Source: Congregibacter brevis (GTDB lineage: Bacteria > Pseudomonadota > Gammaproteobacteria > Pseudomonadales > Halieaceae). From it: a DNA stretch of 64,000 bases. Shown here in pieces: positions 52,648 through 60,683 of the stretch. The notes under the pieces are model-generated. The model was given only the letters and a program-made list of their open reading frames with translations, searched no databases and was not told the origin of the DNA. The position numbers were made by a program, and so were the translations under genes. Within the stretch, counting starts at the first letter, position 1. Each line of letters starts with the position of its first letter. Where the stretch lies: assembly GCF_045689245.1 (NCBI RefSeq), contig NZ_CP136865.1, forward strand, positions 1,612,001 to 1,676,000, read 5' to 3'.

Positions 52648-53008
52648 GGAGTTGGCCAGGCGATCGCGGTATGTCGTGTCTTTGATACGAGGTACGGAGG
52701 AAAGTCCGGGCTCCATAGGGCAGGGTGCCAGGTAACGCCTGGGGGGTGTGAGCCCACGGAAAGTGCAACAGAAAGGATACCGCCGGGCCTTAGGGTTCGG
52801 TAAGGGTGAAAAGGTGCGGTAAGAGCGCACCGCGCGGCTGGTAACAGGCGTGGCGATGGTAAACCCCACCTGGAGCAAGACCAAATAGGAATCCGTTTGC
52901 TGCGGCCCGCAGTGGATTCGGGTAGGTCGCTAGAGGCGAGCGGTGACGCTGGTCCCAGATGAATGATCGTTCTCGACAGAACCCGGCTTATCGGCCAACT
53001 CCTCTAAT
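52648..53008 (+). ncRNA. rnpB: RNase P RNA, bacterial class A
   Basis: This is the catalytic RNA of RNase P, which removes the 5' leader of pre-tRNAs. Recognisable class A blocks are GGAAAGTCCGGGCTCCATAG near the 5' side (P4/CR-I), GGTAAGGGTGAAA.GGTGCGGTAAGAGCGCACC in the middle, GAGCAAGACCAAATAGG, and ACAGAACCCGGCTTATCGG at the 3' side (CR-V, P4). The ends pair as helix P1: GGAGTTGGCC at 52648-52657 with GGCCAACTCC at 52993-53002. The 3' boundary is good to a few bases. Its place between rsmI and mraZ is the usual one in this group. Confidence 0.97.
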
Positions 53009-53281
53009 TTCCCGTACGTCACGAGAGTGCTGCAGCCCTGCGGTAGTGCTCTTGTGGCGACATTCTCCTTGTTCAGGTGAAACGTTTAGACGGAATTCGC
53101 CTAAAACCGCTCTGCAAAATAATCAAACGAGCTTTAACTTAAAGTAAAAGCTTAGGTTAGTGCCTTAGAGCGCTGTTTTTGTGATTTTTTACCGCGGCGC
53201 AGCGAGCGGAAAAACGCCTCGAAACCCCCACCGATTAACGCCCAAACCCCTGAAATAACAGGCTTTTTTGCGAATTCTGGC
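53009..53281 (+). other. Non-coding gap between rnpB and the mraZ promoter
   Basis: I see no gene here. A short hairpin CCTG-aaataa-CAGG followed by CTTTTTT (53249-53269) could end the rnpB transcript, but its stem is only four base pairs. Copies of AATTCTGG/GCGAATTC at 53269-53280 recur in inverted form after the mraZ promoter (53354-53367), so the promoter is bracketed by an inverted repeat. Confidence 0.4.
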
Positions 53282-53311
53282 TTGACTTCAGCTTTCCCGC
53301 GCACCTATAGT
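53282..53311 (+). promoter_or_regulatory. Promoter of the mraZ/dcw cluster
   Basis: TTGACT (53282-53287) and TATAGT (53306-53311), 18 bases apart, match the sigma-70 consensus at 5/6 positions each. Transcription would begin near 53318, immediately ahead of the four TGG repeats that look like the MraZ operator. It is the only strong promoter seen before the ten tightly coupled cell-wall genes. Confidence 0.75.
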
Positions 53312-53320
53312 GTCGGGAAG

Positions 53321-53355
53321 TGGAGAGAAGTGGGTAATTCTGGTGATTTGTGGAA
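53321..53355 (+). promoter_or_regulatory. MraZ operator: four TGG-type repeats with 10-base period
   Basis: TGGAG, TGGGT, TGGTG and TGGAA start at 53321, 53331, 53341 and 53351, each separated by five bases. MraZ proteins are known to bind direct TGGGN repeats with five-base spacers in front of their own gene, and the spacing here is exact. The site covers roughly the first 40 transcribed bases. Only one of the four copies is a full TGGG. Confidence 0.75.
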
Positions 53356-53383
53356 TTCGCCAGAATAAAGGGGTTAGTAACTA

Positions 53384-53839
53384 GTGTTCCGTGGTGTTCA
53401 GCACATCAATATGGATGCAAAGGGTCGCCTGGCGATACCTTCGCGCCAGCGTGAGCCGCTGCTGAGTCAGTGTGCTGGCGAAATTGTTGTGACTATTGAT
53501 ACCCAGACCTCCTGTTTGTGTATTTATCCTCTCCCGGCGTGGGAGCGTATCGAGCAAGACCTACAGAAACTACCCTCTCTTAACCCCGCCGTAAAACGAT
53601 TCCAGCGATTGATGCTGGGGTATGCAACCGACATTCAGCTCGATAGCAATGGAAGAATGCTGTTACCGCCGTCGCTTCGGGAATATGCACAGCTCGAGAA
53701 GAAGCTTGTGTTGGTTGGTCAGGGCAACAAGATGGAACTCTGGAGTGAGGAACTCTGGATCGTTGAGCGTGACAAGGCGCTAGAAGATGTCGGGGTGGAT
53801 GAGCCATGGCCCGACGAGCTGATGAATCTGCCCCTCTAG
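53384..53839 (+). CDS. mraZ: Transcriptional regulator MraZ
   Basis: MraZ is an AbrB-like DNA-binding protein that represses the dcw cluster, its own operon. The 151-residue protein (GTG start) has two SpoVT/AbrB-type half-domains, each with the DxxxR signature: DAKGRLAIPSR (residues 11-21) and DSNGRMLLPPSLR (about 88-100). It is preceded by a promoter with TGG repeats that fit its binding site, so autoregulation is expected. rsmH starts directly after its stop codon. Confidence 0.95.
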   Translation: MFRGVQHINMDAKGRLAIPSRQREPLLSQCAGEIVVTIDTQTSCLCIYPLPAWERIEQDLQKLPSLNPAVKRFQRLMLGYATDIQLDSNGRMLLPPSLREYAQLEKKLVLVGQGNKMELWSEELWIVERDKALEDVGVDEPWPDELMNLPL

Positions 53840-54766
53840 ATGGCAGCCCCCCATGAAACTGTATTGTTGCACGAAGCGGTGGACGCGCTGGTAAGCAGCC
53901 CCGCCGGCCTTTATGTCGACGGCACCTTCGGTCGTGGCGGACACAGTCGAGAAATTCTTAGCCGGCTTGACGAGAAAGGTCATCTGTTTGCCTGCGACAA
54001 AGATGAAGAGGCGGAGCGCGAAGCGCTCAAGCTTGCAGCGCATGACAAACGTTTTACCTTTGCGCGAGACTCCTTTGCTGCATTGCCCGAGCTCCTAAAG
54101 GCGCGAGGCCTTGGCGAGGTAGATGGAATTCTTTTGGATCTCGGCGTGTCTAGTCCGCAATTAGATCAGGCGGAGCGGGGCTTTAGCTTCCAGCAAGATG
54201 GGCCTCTGGATATGCGTATGGACCGCAGTCGCGGCGAGTCCGCTGCCGATTGGATCGCATCAGCGTCAGAGCAGGAAATAGTCGATGTGCTTCGTGACTA
54301 CGGTGAAGAGCGATATGCCAAGCGTATCGCTGGAGCCATTGTAAAAGCGCGGGAGGAGTCTCCGCTTACCCGAACTGCGCAGTTAGCGGCGATTGTTCGC
54401 GACGCGCACCCCCGCTGGGAAAAGCATAAGCATCCTGCGACTAGAGCTTTTCAGGCGATCCGTATTCGCGTGAACCGTGAGCTTGATGATCTCGCCGATT
54501 TGTTATCGCTGGCGCTGTCAGTGCTGAGTGTCGGTGGCCGCTTGGTGGTGATTAGTTTTCACTCTCTCGAGGATCGTCTCGTTAAACGCCACTTTCGAGA
54601 TATGAGTCGTGGCCCTCAGCTGCCTCGAAACCTGCCTGTCAGAGACGCGGAGTCTGGTGCTCAAATGCGCCTCATTGGCAAGGCCATGCGAGCCAGCGAT
54701 AGCGAAGTTTCAGATAACCCAAGATCTCGTAGTGCCATTATGCGATGCGCGGAGAAGCTTGCATGA
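53840..54766 (+). CDS. rsmH: 16S rRNA (cytosine(1402)-N4)-methyltransferase
   Basis: RsmH (MraW) methylates N4 of C1402 in 16S rRNA, the same nucleotide that the rsmI product methylates on its 2'-OH; both genes are in this window. The 308-residue protein shows ETVLLHEAVDAL, the SAM motif YVDGTFGRGGHSREIL, LDLGVSSPQLDQAERGFSF with GPLDMRMD, and HSLEDRLVKRHF near the C-terminus. It starts on the base after the mraZ stop and overlaps ftsL by ATGA. Confidence 0.97.
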   Translation: MAAPHETVLLHEAVDALVSSPAGLYVDGTFGRGGHSREILSRLDEKGHLFACDKDEEAEREALKLAAHDKRFTFARDSFAALPELLKARGLGEVDGILLDLGVSSPQLDQAERGFSFQQDGPLDMRMDRSRGESAADWIASASEQEIVDVLRDYGEERYAKRIAGAIVKAREESPLTRTAQLAAIVRDAHPRWEKHKHPATRAFQAIRIRVNRELDDLADLLSLALSVLSVGGRLVVISFHSLEDRLVKRHFRDMSRGPQLPRNLPVRDAESGAQMRLIGKAMRASDSEVSDNPRSRSAIMRCAEKLA

Positions 54767-55041
54767 ACGCCGCTCTGGTGAAGCCCTTATGGGCTGCTAT
54801 AGCCCTGGCGCTTGTGCTGATAAGTGCTTTTTCGATTATCGGAAGTACGCATAGCAGTCGCAGCTTCTATGCGCAGCTTCAAGACCTGGAAGCACAGCGC
54901 TGGTATCTGGAGGAGGAGTACAGTCGTCTCCTCCTCGAGCAAAGCACCTTAGCCTCACACTACCGAATTGAAAGTGAGGCAGGTGAGGCGCTGGGTCTTG
55001 TTGCTCCCGGTCACGATCAAACGCGTTTGGTGGCGCAATGA
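54763..55041 (+). CDS. ftsL: Cell division protein FtsL
   Basis: FtsL is a small bitopic divisome protein that, with FtsB and FtsQ, activates FtsW-FtsI. The 92-residue product has a short cytosolic start, one membrane segment (about residues 8-28) and a periplasmic leucine-zipper-like coiled coil (LQDLEAQRWYLEEEYSRLLLEQSTL). Both ends overlap neighbours by ATGA. Sequence conservation of FtsL is low, so position and topology carry the call. Confidence 0.9.
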   Translation: MNAALVKPLWAAIALALVLISAFSIIGSTHSSRSFYAQLQDLEAQRWYLEEEYSRLLLEQSTLASHYRIESEAGEALGLVAPGHDQTRLVAQ

Positions 55042-56762
55042 GTAAGGCTGCCAAAGTAAGCGTGCAGAGCTGGCGAGCCTATGTCGTCATTGCCATGCTG
55101 GTAATGATGTTTCTTGCGCTGGTTGGTCGAGTTTTGTCTCTCCAGGTCTTGGATTCGGGCCGCGGCGTTGAGTTTCTTAAGCGTCAGGGCGATATGCGTA
55201 TGTTGCGCACCGCTGAGCTTCCCGCCTATCGCGGTCTGATTACGGATCGTCGAGGTGAGCCGCTGGCTGTGAGTACGCCGGTTATCTCTCTGTGGGCAAA
55301 TCCCAAAGTGCTGAAGGGCAGTGATCGGTTGCCTGAGCTTGCTGCTGCGCTGGATCTTGGTCCAGGTGAGCTAGAGGATCGTCTCTCACGGTATTCCGGT
55401 CGTCAGTTTATGTATTTGCGTCGGCACTTGATCCCGGATCAGGCGAGAGATGTGCTTGCGTTGAACATTCCTGGGGTTCGTGCGGAGCGAGAGTATCGTC
55501 GCTTTTACCCAGCGGGCGAAGTTGCAGCGCAGCTGGTGGGAATGACGAATGTAGATGGTGAGGGTGTCGCGGGTCTCGAGCTTGCCTATGACGAATGGCT
55601 TCGTGGGCATGCAGGGAAAAAACGTTACATCAAGGACCTCCATGGAGATGCCGTGCGCGATATTGGTGTTGTGGAGCCTGTGCGTCCCGGGCGGAATCTG
55701 CAGCTATCCATTGACCTGCGTTTGCAGTACTTGCTCCATCGTGAACTAAATCGTGCAGTAAAAGTCACGGGAGCCGAGGCAGGGGTGATCGTCACCATCG
55801 ATAGTCAAACGGGAGAGGTCCTCGCGAGTGCCAGTTATCCTGACTTCAATCCCAATAATCGCAGCACGGTGACGATGAGTCAGACGCGTAATCGTGCGTT
55901 GACTGACGTATTTGAGCCCGGCTCTACAATGAAGCCTTTGACGCTTGTGGCGGCCTTGGAGTCCGGCCGTTACGACACCACCACTCTTATTGATACAAGT
56001 CCCGGTCGTATTCGCGTAGGCCGGAAGGTTCTGCCGGACCCCCGCAACTATGGAGAAATTACGCTATCGCGCGTGGTGGAAAAGTCGAGTCAGGTGGGTA
56101 TCACCAAAATCGCACTGGATATTGGTCATGAGCCAGTTTGGGATGTCTTTAACCGCTTTGGTTTAGGGCAGGCGACAGCAACAGGCTTTCCTGGGGAGAG
56201 TTCAGGCCTGCTTCCCCAGCGTCCAAAGTGGCGTCCCATCGAGCAGGTCACTCTGGCTTTCGGCTATGGCCTGACGGCTACGCCCTTGCAGATTGCCCGG
56301 GCCTACGCAGTTTTTGCGAATGGTGGTTTATTGCCAGAGCTCTCGTTGCTACAGAGAGAGGCGGTGGATGTTCGCAGTGAGCGTGTTGTTGATGCTCAGA
56401 TAGCCGCGAAGGTACGTAATGTTCTGCACGAGGTTACCGGCTCTCAGGGCACCGCTCGTAAAGCACGGGTCCCCGGCTACGAGGTGGGCGGAAAGACGGG
56501 CACGGTTCACAAGGTCGGTGCAGGCGGCTATCTCGATGATCAGTACGTCGCGCTGTTTGTCGGCATGGCGCCCATTGAGGATCCGCGGTTTGTCTCCGTC
56601 GTGGTCCTCGATCGACCGAAGGGCGACAACTATGGCGGAGGTTCGGCGGCGGCGCCGGTGTTTGCGCGAGTAGCGGCAGAGACGCTTCGCCTCTTGGGTG
56701 TAGCACCCAGTCTGGAAGCTCCCGAAGAAATGCTCGCTGTTGCAGCAGGAGGGGGAGCATGA
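55038..56762 (+). CDS. ftsI: Septal peptidoglycan transpeptidase FtsI (PBP3)
   Basis: FtsI is the class B penicillin-binding protein that cross-links septal peptidoglycan with FtsW. The 574-residue protein has one N-terminal membrane helix (~residues 14-36), the pedestal domain, and the transpeptidase domain with nucleophile motif SxxK in EPGSTMKPL and KTG in VGGKTGTVHK. The middle motif, normally SSN, reads SSQ (VEKSSQVGITK), confirmed at base level near 56090. It overlaps ftsL and murE by ATGA. Length is normal. Confidence 0.96.
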   Translation: MSKAAKVSVQSWRAYVVIAMLVMMFLALVGRVLSLQVLDSGRGVEFLKRQGDMRMLRTAELPAYRGLITDRRGEPLAVSTPVISLWANPKVLKGSDRLPELAAALDLGPGELEDRLSRYSGRQFMYLRRHLIPDQARDVLALNIPGVRAEREYRRFYPAGEVAAQLVGMTNVDGEGVAGLELAYDEWLRGHAGKKRYIKDLHGDAVRDIGVVEPVRPGRNLQLSIDLRLQYLLHRELNRAVKVTGAEAGVIVTIDSQTGEVLASASYPDFNPNNRSTVTMSQTRNRALTDVFEPGSTMKPLTLVAALESGRYDTTTLIDTSPGRIRVGRKVLPDPRNYGEITLSRVVEKSSQVGITKIALDIGHEPVWDVFNRFGLGQATATGFPGESSGLLPQRPKWRPIEQVTLAFGYGLTATPLQIARAYAVFANGGLLPELSLLQREAVDVRSERVVDAQIAAKVRNVLHEVTGSQGTARKARVPGYEVGGKTGTVHKVGAGGYLDDQYVALFVGMAPIEDPRFVSVVVLDRPKGDNYGGGSAAAPVFARVAAETLRLLGVAPSLEAPEEMLAVAAGGGA

Positions 56763-58234
56763 CGCCCGTCATTGCTGATACCTGTCGTGCACTGCCTCTA
56801 TTGCTTAATGGCATGGCGAGCGATGTTCCGCAGCTTGATATTGCCGGTATAAGTTTGGATAGCCGCACAGTCAGAGCGGGTGATTTGTTTGTCGCTCTGC
56901 GCGGTGCCTCGCATGATGGCCGCAAGTATTTAAAGCAAGCTGCGGATCTGGGTGCCGCCGCGGCGGTAGTAGAAGATGCGCTTCCTGGGGAGGGGGCGCC
57001 GCTACCATCAGTGGTTGTTCCAGACTTGCGCCACAAGCTTTGCGAGATTGCCGGACGCTACTACCGCGATCCGAGTCGGCAGATGCACGTGGCGGCGGTG
57101 ACTGGAACAAACGGCAAAACCACAGTGAGCCAGTTGTTCGCGCAGCTTGTTCGCCGCGCGGGTTATGACTGTGGAGTAATAGGCACTCTCGGCTCGTCCC
57201 TAACCGGAGACGTGCAAGACAGTATCCACACCACGCCAGACTCGATCGCTCTGCAAGAGATTCTGGCGGGCTGGGCGGGGCAGGCTGTGCCTTTCGTCAG
57301 CATGGAAGTGTCGTCCCACGCGCTAGATCAAGGTCGCCTAAATGGCCTCGATGTTGATTCAGGGATCTTTACCAATCTGACCCGCGATCATCTCGACTAT
57401 CACGGTGACATGCAGTCCTACGGCGAAGCTAAAGCAAAGCTGTTTGCCTTTGAGTCACTACGCACGGCTATTCTCAATGCCGATGATCCTTTTAGTGAGG
57501 ACCTCGCGCAGAAGATTTCGGCTGATGTGGCGGTTCTTCGTTTCGGCGTTCACGCGCAGTGTGCCGATGTGCGACTGAGTAACTTGCAGCTGAGCAGTGC
57601 CGGGCTTCAGCTGAAGTTTGAAAGTCCTTGGGGCAATGCATCGCTCAAATGTCCTTTGTTGGGTAAGTTCAATGCTACGAATTTGCTTGCGGCGCTGACC
57701 GCAGCGTTGCAAGCGGGTCTGCCATTCGATTCCGTAATGACAGCCGTTGAAAGCCTGCAGTCAGTGCCAGGTCGCATGCAGCCCCTTCACGGAGCGGGAG
57801 GCCCCTTGGTGGTTGTGGACTACGCGCATACGCCTGATGCCTTGCGACAGGTGCTGTTGGCGCTACGGGAGCAGTGTGCCGGTTCTCTCATCGCAGTCTT
57901 TGGTTGTGGTGGAGATCGCGATAAAGGTAAACGCGCGTTGATGGCCGAGGTGGTTTCGGCTAACGCTGACAGCGCGGTCATCACCAGTGATAACCCGCGT
58001 AGTGAAGACCCTATGGCGATCATTGCCGACGTGGAGGCAGCAATGCACGGTAAATACACCGTCTGCGCTGATCGAGCGGACGCCATTCGATTGGCGATAG
58101 AGTCCGCAGGGTCGGATGACTGTGTTCTCATTGCCGGCAAGGGTCACGAGGACTATCAGATTGTTGGTGATCAGCGACTCTCATTCAGTGATGCGGCAGT
58201 TGCGCAGCAAATATTGGCGAGGTGCGCGGCATGA
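56759..58234 (+). CDS. murE: UDP-MurNAc-tripeptide synthetase, meso-DAP type
   Basis: MurE adds the third amino acid to the peptidoglycan stem peptide. The ATP motif TGTNGKTT and the carbamylated-Lys region are present. The motif DNPR (ITSDNPRSEDP) marks specificity for meso-diaminopimelate rather than lysine. The 491-residue length is normal. The ATGA overlaps on both sides tie it to ftsI and murF. Confidence 0.96.
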   Translation: MTPVIADTCRALPLLLNGMASDVPQLDIAGISLDSRTVRAGDLFVALRGASHDGRKYLKQAADLGAAAAVVEDALPGEGAPLPSVVVPDLRHKLCEIAGRYYRDPSRQMHVAAVTGTNGKTTVSQLFAQLVRRAGYDCGVIGTLGSSLTGDVQDSIHTTPDSIALQEILAGWAGQAVPFVSMEVSSHALDQGRLNGLDVDSGIFTNLTRDHLDYHGDMQSYGEAKAKLFAFESLRTAILNADDPFSEDLAQKISADVAVLRFGVHAQCADVRLSNLQLSSAGLQLKFESPWGNASLKCPLLGKFNATNLLAALTAALQAGLPFDSVMTAVESLQSVPGRMQPLHGAGGPLVVVDYAHTPDALRQVLLALREQCAGSLIAVFGCGGDRDKGKRALMAEVVSANADSAVITSDNPRSEDPMAIIADVEAAMHGKYTVCADRADAIRLAIESAGSDDCVLIAGKGHEDYQIVGDQRLSFSDAAVAQQILARCAA

Positions 58235-59607
58235 TGTCCGCAATGACACTGCCTGTTATTGCCGAACGTTTAGGCGCCGTCTACACAGGGGCTGCCTTAG
58301 CAGTGTCTGGCGTCGCAATCGATTCGCGTGCCATAGGCCCCGGCGATTTGTTTGTTGCTTTGCCTGGAGAGCGCGTCGATGGCCATGATTACATTGATGC
58401 AGCGGTTGCCAATGGCGCTGTTGCTGCGTTGGTGCAGCGACCAGTGGACGCGAGCATTCCTTGTCTTCTTGTCTCGAGCTGTCTAGCGGCACTGTCTGAG
58501 CTTGGGCGAGCCAGTCGAGACCTGTCGCAAAGCATCGTTGTCGCCATCACGGGAAGCTGTGGAAAGACCACAGTGAAAAACCTGTGTCGCAGTATATTTA
58601 GCCAGGCGGGAGCGACCTTAGCGACCTCGGGTAACTACAACAACGAGATCGGTGTACCTCTCACCCTTTCTCGAATCGAGGATCAGACCCGCTACGCAAT
58701 CGTCGAAATGGGGGCTACTCGTCGCGGCGATATTGCTCACCTTTGTGCGCTGGCTCGGCCCTCAATCACCACTGTTTTGAATGCTATGGAGGCTCACCTC
58801 GAGGGCTTCGGTAGCGTCGCAGACGTGGCGGACATTAAAGCGGAGATCTATGACGGTCTGAGCGGCGATGGTTTCGCGGTTTTGAATCTTGATCAGCCTT
58901 GGGTGGATCTTTGGCGGGAGCGTATCGCGAAGGCCGGCGCTGCCAGTGTGACGTACTCCCTTGTCGATGGCGGCGATATTTCTGTTTCTGATCTGACCGA
59001 CCGCGGCCTCCAAGGCAGCGACTTCATACTGCACATGGGCGATGAAAGTCGCGGTGTGAGTTTCCCCCTACCGGGTCGTCACAACGTATCCAACGCATTG
59101 GCTGCGGCAGCACTCGCAAAAGCCGCAGGACTAAGTCTTGGGCAGATTGTTGCGGGACTGGAAATGGCAGAGAGCGAGCCGGGTCGCTTGCAGACCGAGC
59201 GATTGAGCGGCGGTAAAGTTCTCATCGATGATAGCTATAACGCCAACCCGGGTTCTGTGCGAGCTGCTATTGATCTACTGGCAGGCACTCGAGGTAGGAG
59301 TTTGCTTGTTCTGGGGGAAATGCTGGAGCTGGGTGAAGAGAGTCCACAGCGTCATGCAGAGATGGGCTCGCTCGCCAGAGAGCTGGGTATCTCGCAGTTT
59401 GTGGGAATTGGCGATGCGCTTAAGCCGGCGGTCGAGGCCTTTGGCGACACCGCACACTGGTACCCCTCGCGGGAAGCCGTGACGCCGGATCTGCCGGCCC
59501 TGCTTGAGCGTAGCGACACCGTTCTGGTGAAAGGTTCTAGAGGTGCTGCTATGGAGTCAGTGCTCGCAGAACTTCGCGGCATCGCTTCGGAGGACCGTTC
59601 ATGCTGA
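58231..59607 (+). CDS. murF: UDP-MurNAc-tripeptide:D-Ala-D-Ala ligase
   Basis: MurF adds D-alanyl-D-alanine, completing the UDP-MurNAc-pentapeptide. The product shows IDSRAIGPGDLFVAL, the P-loop ITGSCGKTTVKNL, MGATRRGDIAHL and DDSYNANPGSVRAA. The start ATG at 58231 overlaps the murE stop (ATGA); an ATG nine bases upstream is less likely. The 458-residue length is normal. It overlaps mraY by seven bases. Confidence 0.96.
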   Translation: MMSAMTLPVIAERLGAVYTGAALAVSGVAIDSRAIGPGDLFVALPGERVDGHDYIDAAVANGAVAALVQRPVDASIPCLLVSSCLAALSELGRASRDLSQSIVVAITGSCGKTTVKNLCRSIFSQAGATLATSGNYNNEIGVPLTLSRIEDQTRYAIVEMGATRRGDIAHLCALARPSITTVLNAMEAHLEGFGSVADVADIKAEIYDGLSGDGFAVLNLDQPWVDLWRERIAKAGAASVTYSLVDGGDISVSDLTDRGLQGSDFILHMGDESRGVSFPLPGRHNVSNALAAAALAKAAGLSLGQIVAGLEMAESEPGRLQTERLSGGKVLIDDSYNANPGSVRAAIDLLAGTRGRSLLVLGEMLELGEESPQRHAEMGSLARELGISQFVGIGDALKPAVEAFGDTAHWYPSREAVTPDLPALLERSDTVLVKGSRGAAMESVLAELRGIASEDRSC

Positions 59608-60683
59608 TGATCCTCGCAGATTATCTGGCGCAGTTTGAGTCTGCCTTTCGCGTGTTTCAGTACCTGACGCTTCGAGGAATTCTTGCCGCAGGCACCGCAC
59701 TGCTTATTTCGTTGCTTGTGGGTCCGGTGATGATTCGTCGCCTGAGCTATCACCAGGTGGGGCAGGCAGTACGTAGCGATGGTCCTCAGTCCCATCTTGA
59801 AAAATCCGGAACGCCCACGATGGGCGGCGCATTGATACTCGTCGCTATTGCGATCAGCACGCTGCTCTGGGCTGATCTATCTAACGCCTATGTCTGGGTT
59901 GCCCTCTTGGTGACAGCCGCCTTCGGTGCGGTGGGATGGGTGGATGACTACCGGAAAGTCGTCGAGCGAAACCCCAGGGGCTTGCCTGCGCGCTGGAAAT
60001 ATCTCTGGCAGTCTGTCGCAGGTCTATCTGCGGCTGTCTTTCTGTACATGAACTCTGACAGTCCGGTAACGACGCAGCTTTACATTCCCTTCTTTAAAGA
60101 CATCGCGATTTCTATGGGTGTGCTGTTCGTCGTGTTGGCGTACTTTGTGATAGTGGGCGCAAGCAACGCCGTGAATCTGACCGATGGTCTTGATGGTCTA
60201 GCTATCTTGCCCACCGTGTTGGTCGGTACAGCGCTAGGCCTCATTGCGTACCTGACGGGTAACGTCAATTTTGCGGATTACCTGCAAATTCCCTATGTGG
60301 CGGGCAGTGGAGAGCTTTCCGTGTTCTGCGGGAGTATTGCCGGCGCAGGTCTGGGTTTCCTTTGGTTCAACACTTATCCCGCACAAGTGTTCATGGGGGA
60401 TGTTGGCGCGCTGGCTCTCGGAGCTGCACTGGGTACCGTTGCAGTCATCACGCGCCACGAGATCGTGTTCTTCATCATGGGGGGCATTTTTGTACTCGAG
60501 ACAGTGTCCGTCATTCTTCAGGTGGCCTCGTTCAAGCTAACGGGTCGTCGGCTTTTCCGAATGGCCCCCATTCATCACCACTATGAATTGAAAGGTTGGC
60601 CCGAGCCGCGAGTGATCGTCCGCTTCTGGATTATCACGGTCATGCTGGTGCTTTTCGGCCTAGCCACGTTGAAGTTGCGGTGA
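59601..60683 (+). CDS. mraY: Phospho-MurNAc-pentapeptide transferase MraY
   Basis: MraY attaches phospho-MurNAc-pentapeptide to undecaprenyl phosphate, forming lipid I at the inner membrane. The 360-residue protein has about ten membrane helices and the family signatures KSGTPTMGGAL, VDDYRKV (Mg2+-binding Asp), NLTDGLDGLA and the cytosolic MAPIHHHYELKGWPE. It overlaps murF by seven bases and murD by one (TGATG). Confidence 0.97.
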   Translation: MLMILADYLAQFESAFRVFQYLTLRGILAAGTALLISLLVGPVMIRRLSYHQVGQAVRSDGPQSHLEKSGTPTMGGALILVAIAISTLLWADLSNAYVWVALLVTAAFGAVGWVDDYRKVVERNPRGLPARWKYLWQSVAGLSAAVFLYMNSDSPVTTQLYIPFFKDIAISMGVLFVVLAYFVIVGASNAVNLTDGLDGLAILPTVLVGTALGLIAYLTGNVNFADYLQIPYVAGSGELSVFCGSIAGAGLGFLWFNTYPAQVFMGDVGALALGAALGTVAVITRHEIVFFIMGGIFVLETVSVILQVASFKLTGRRLFRMAPIHHHYELKGWPEPRVIVRFWIITVMLVLFGLATLKLR

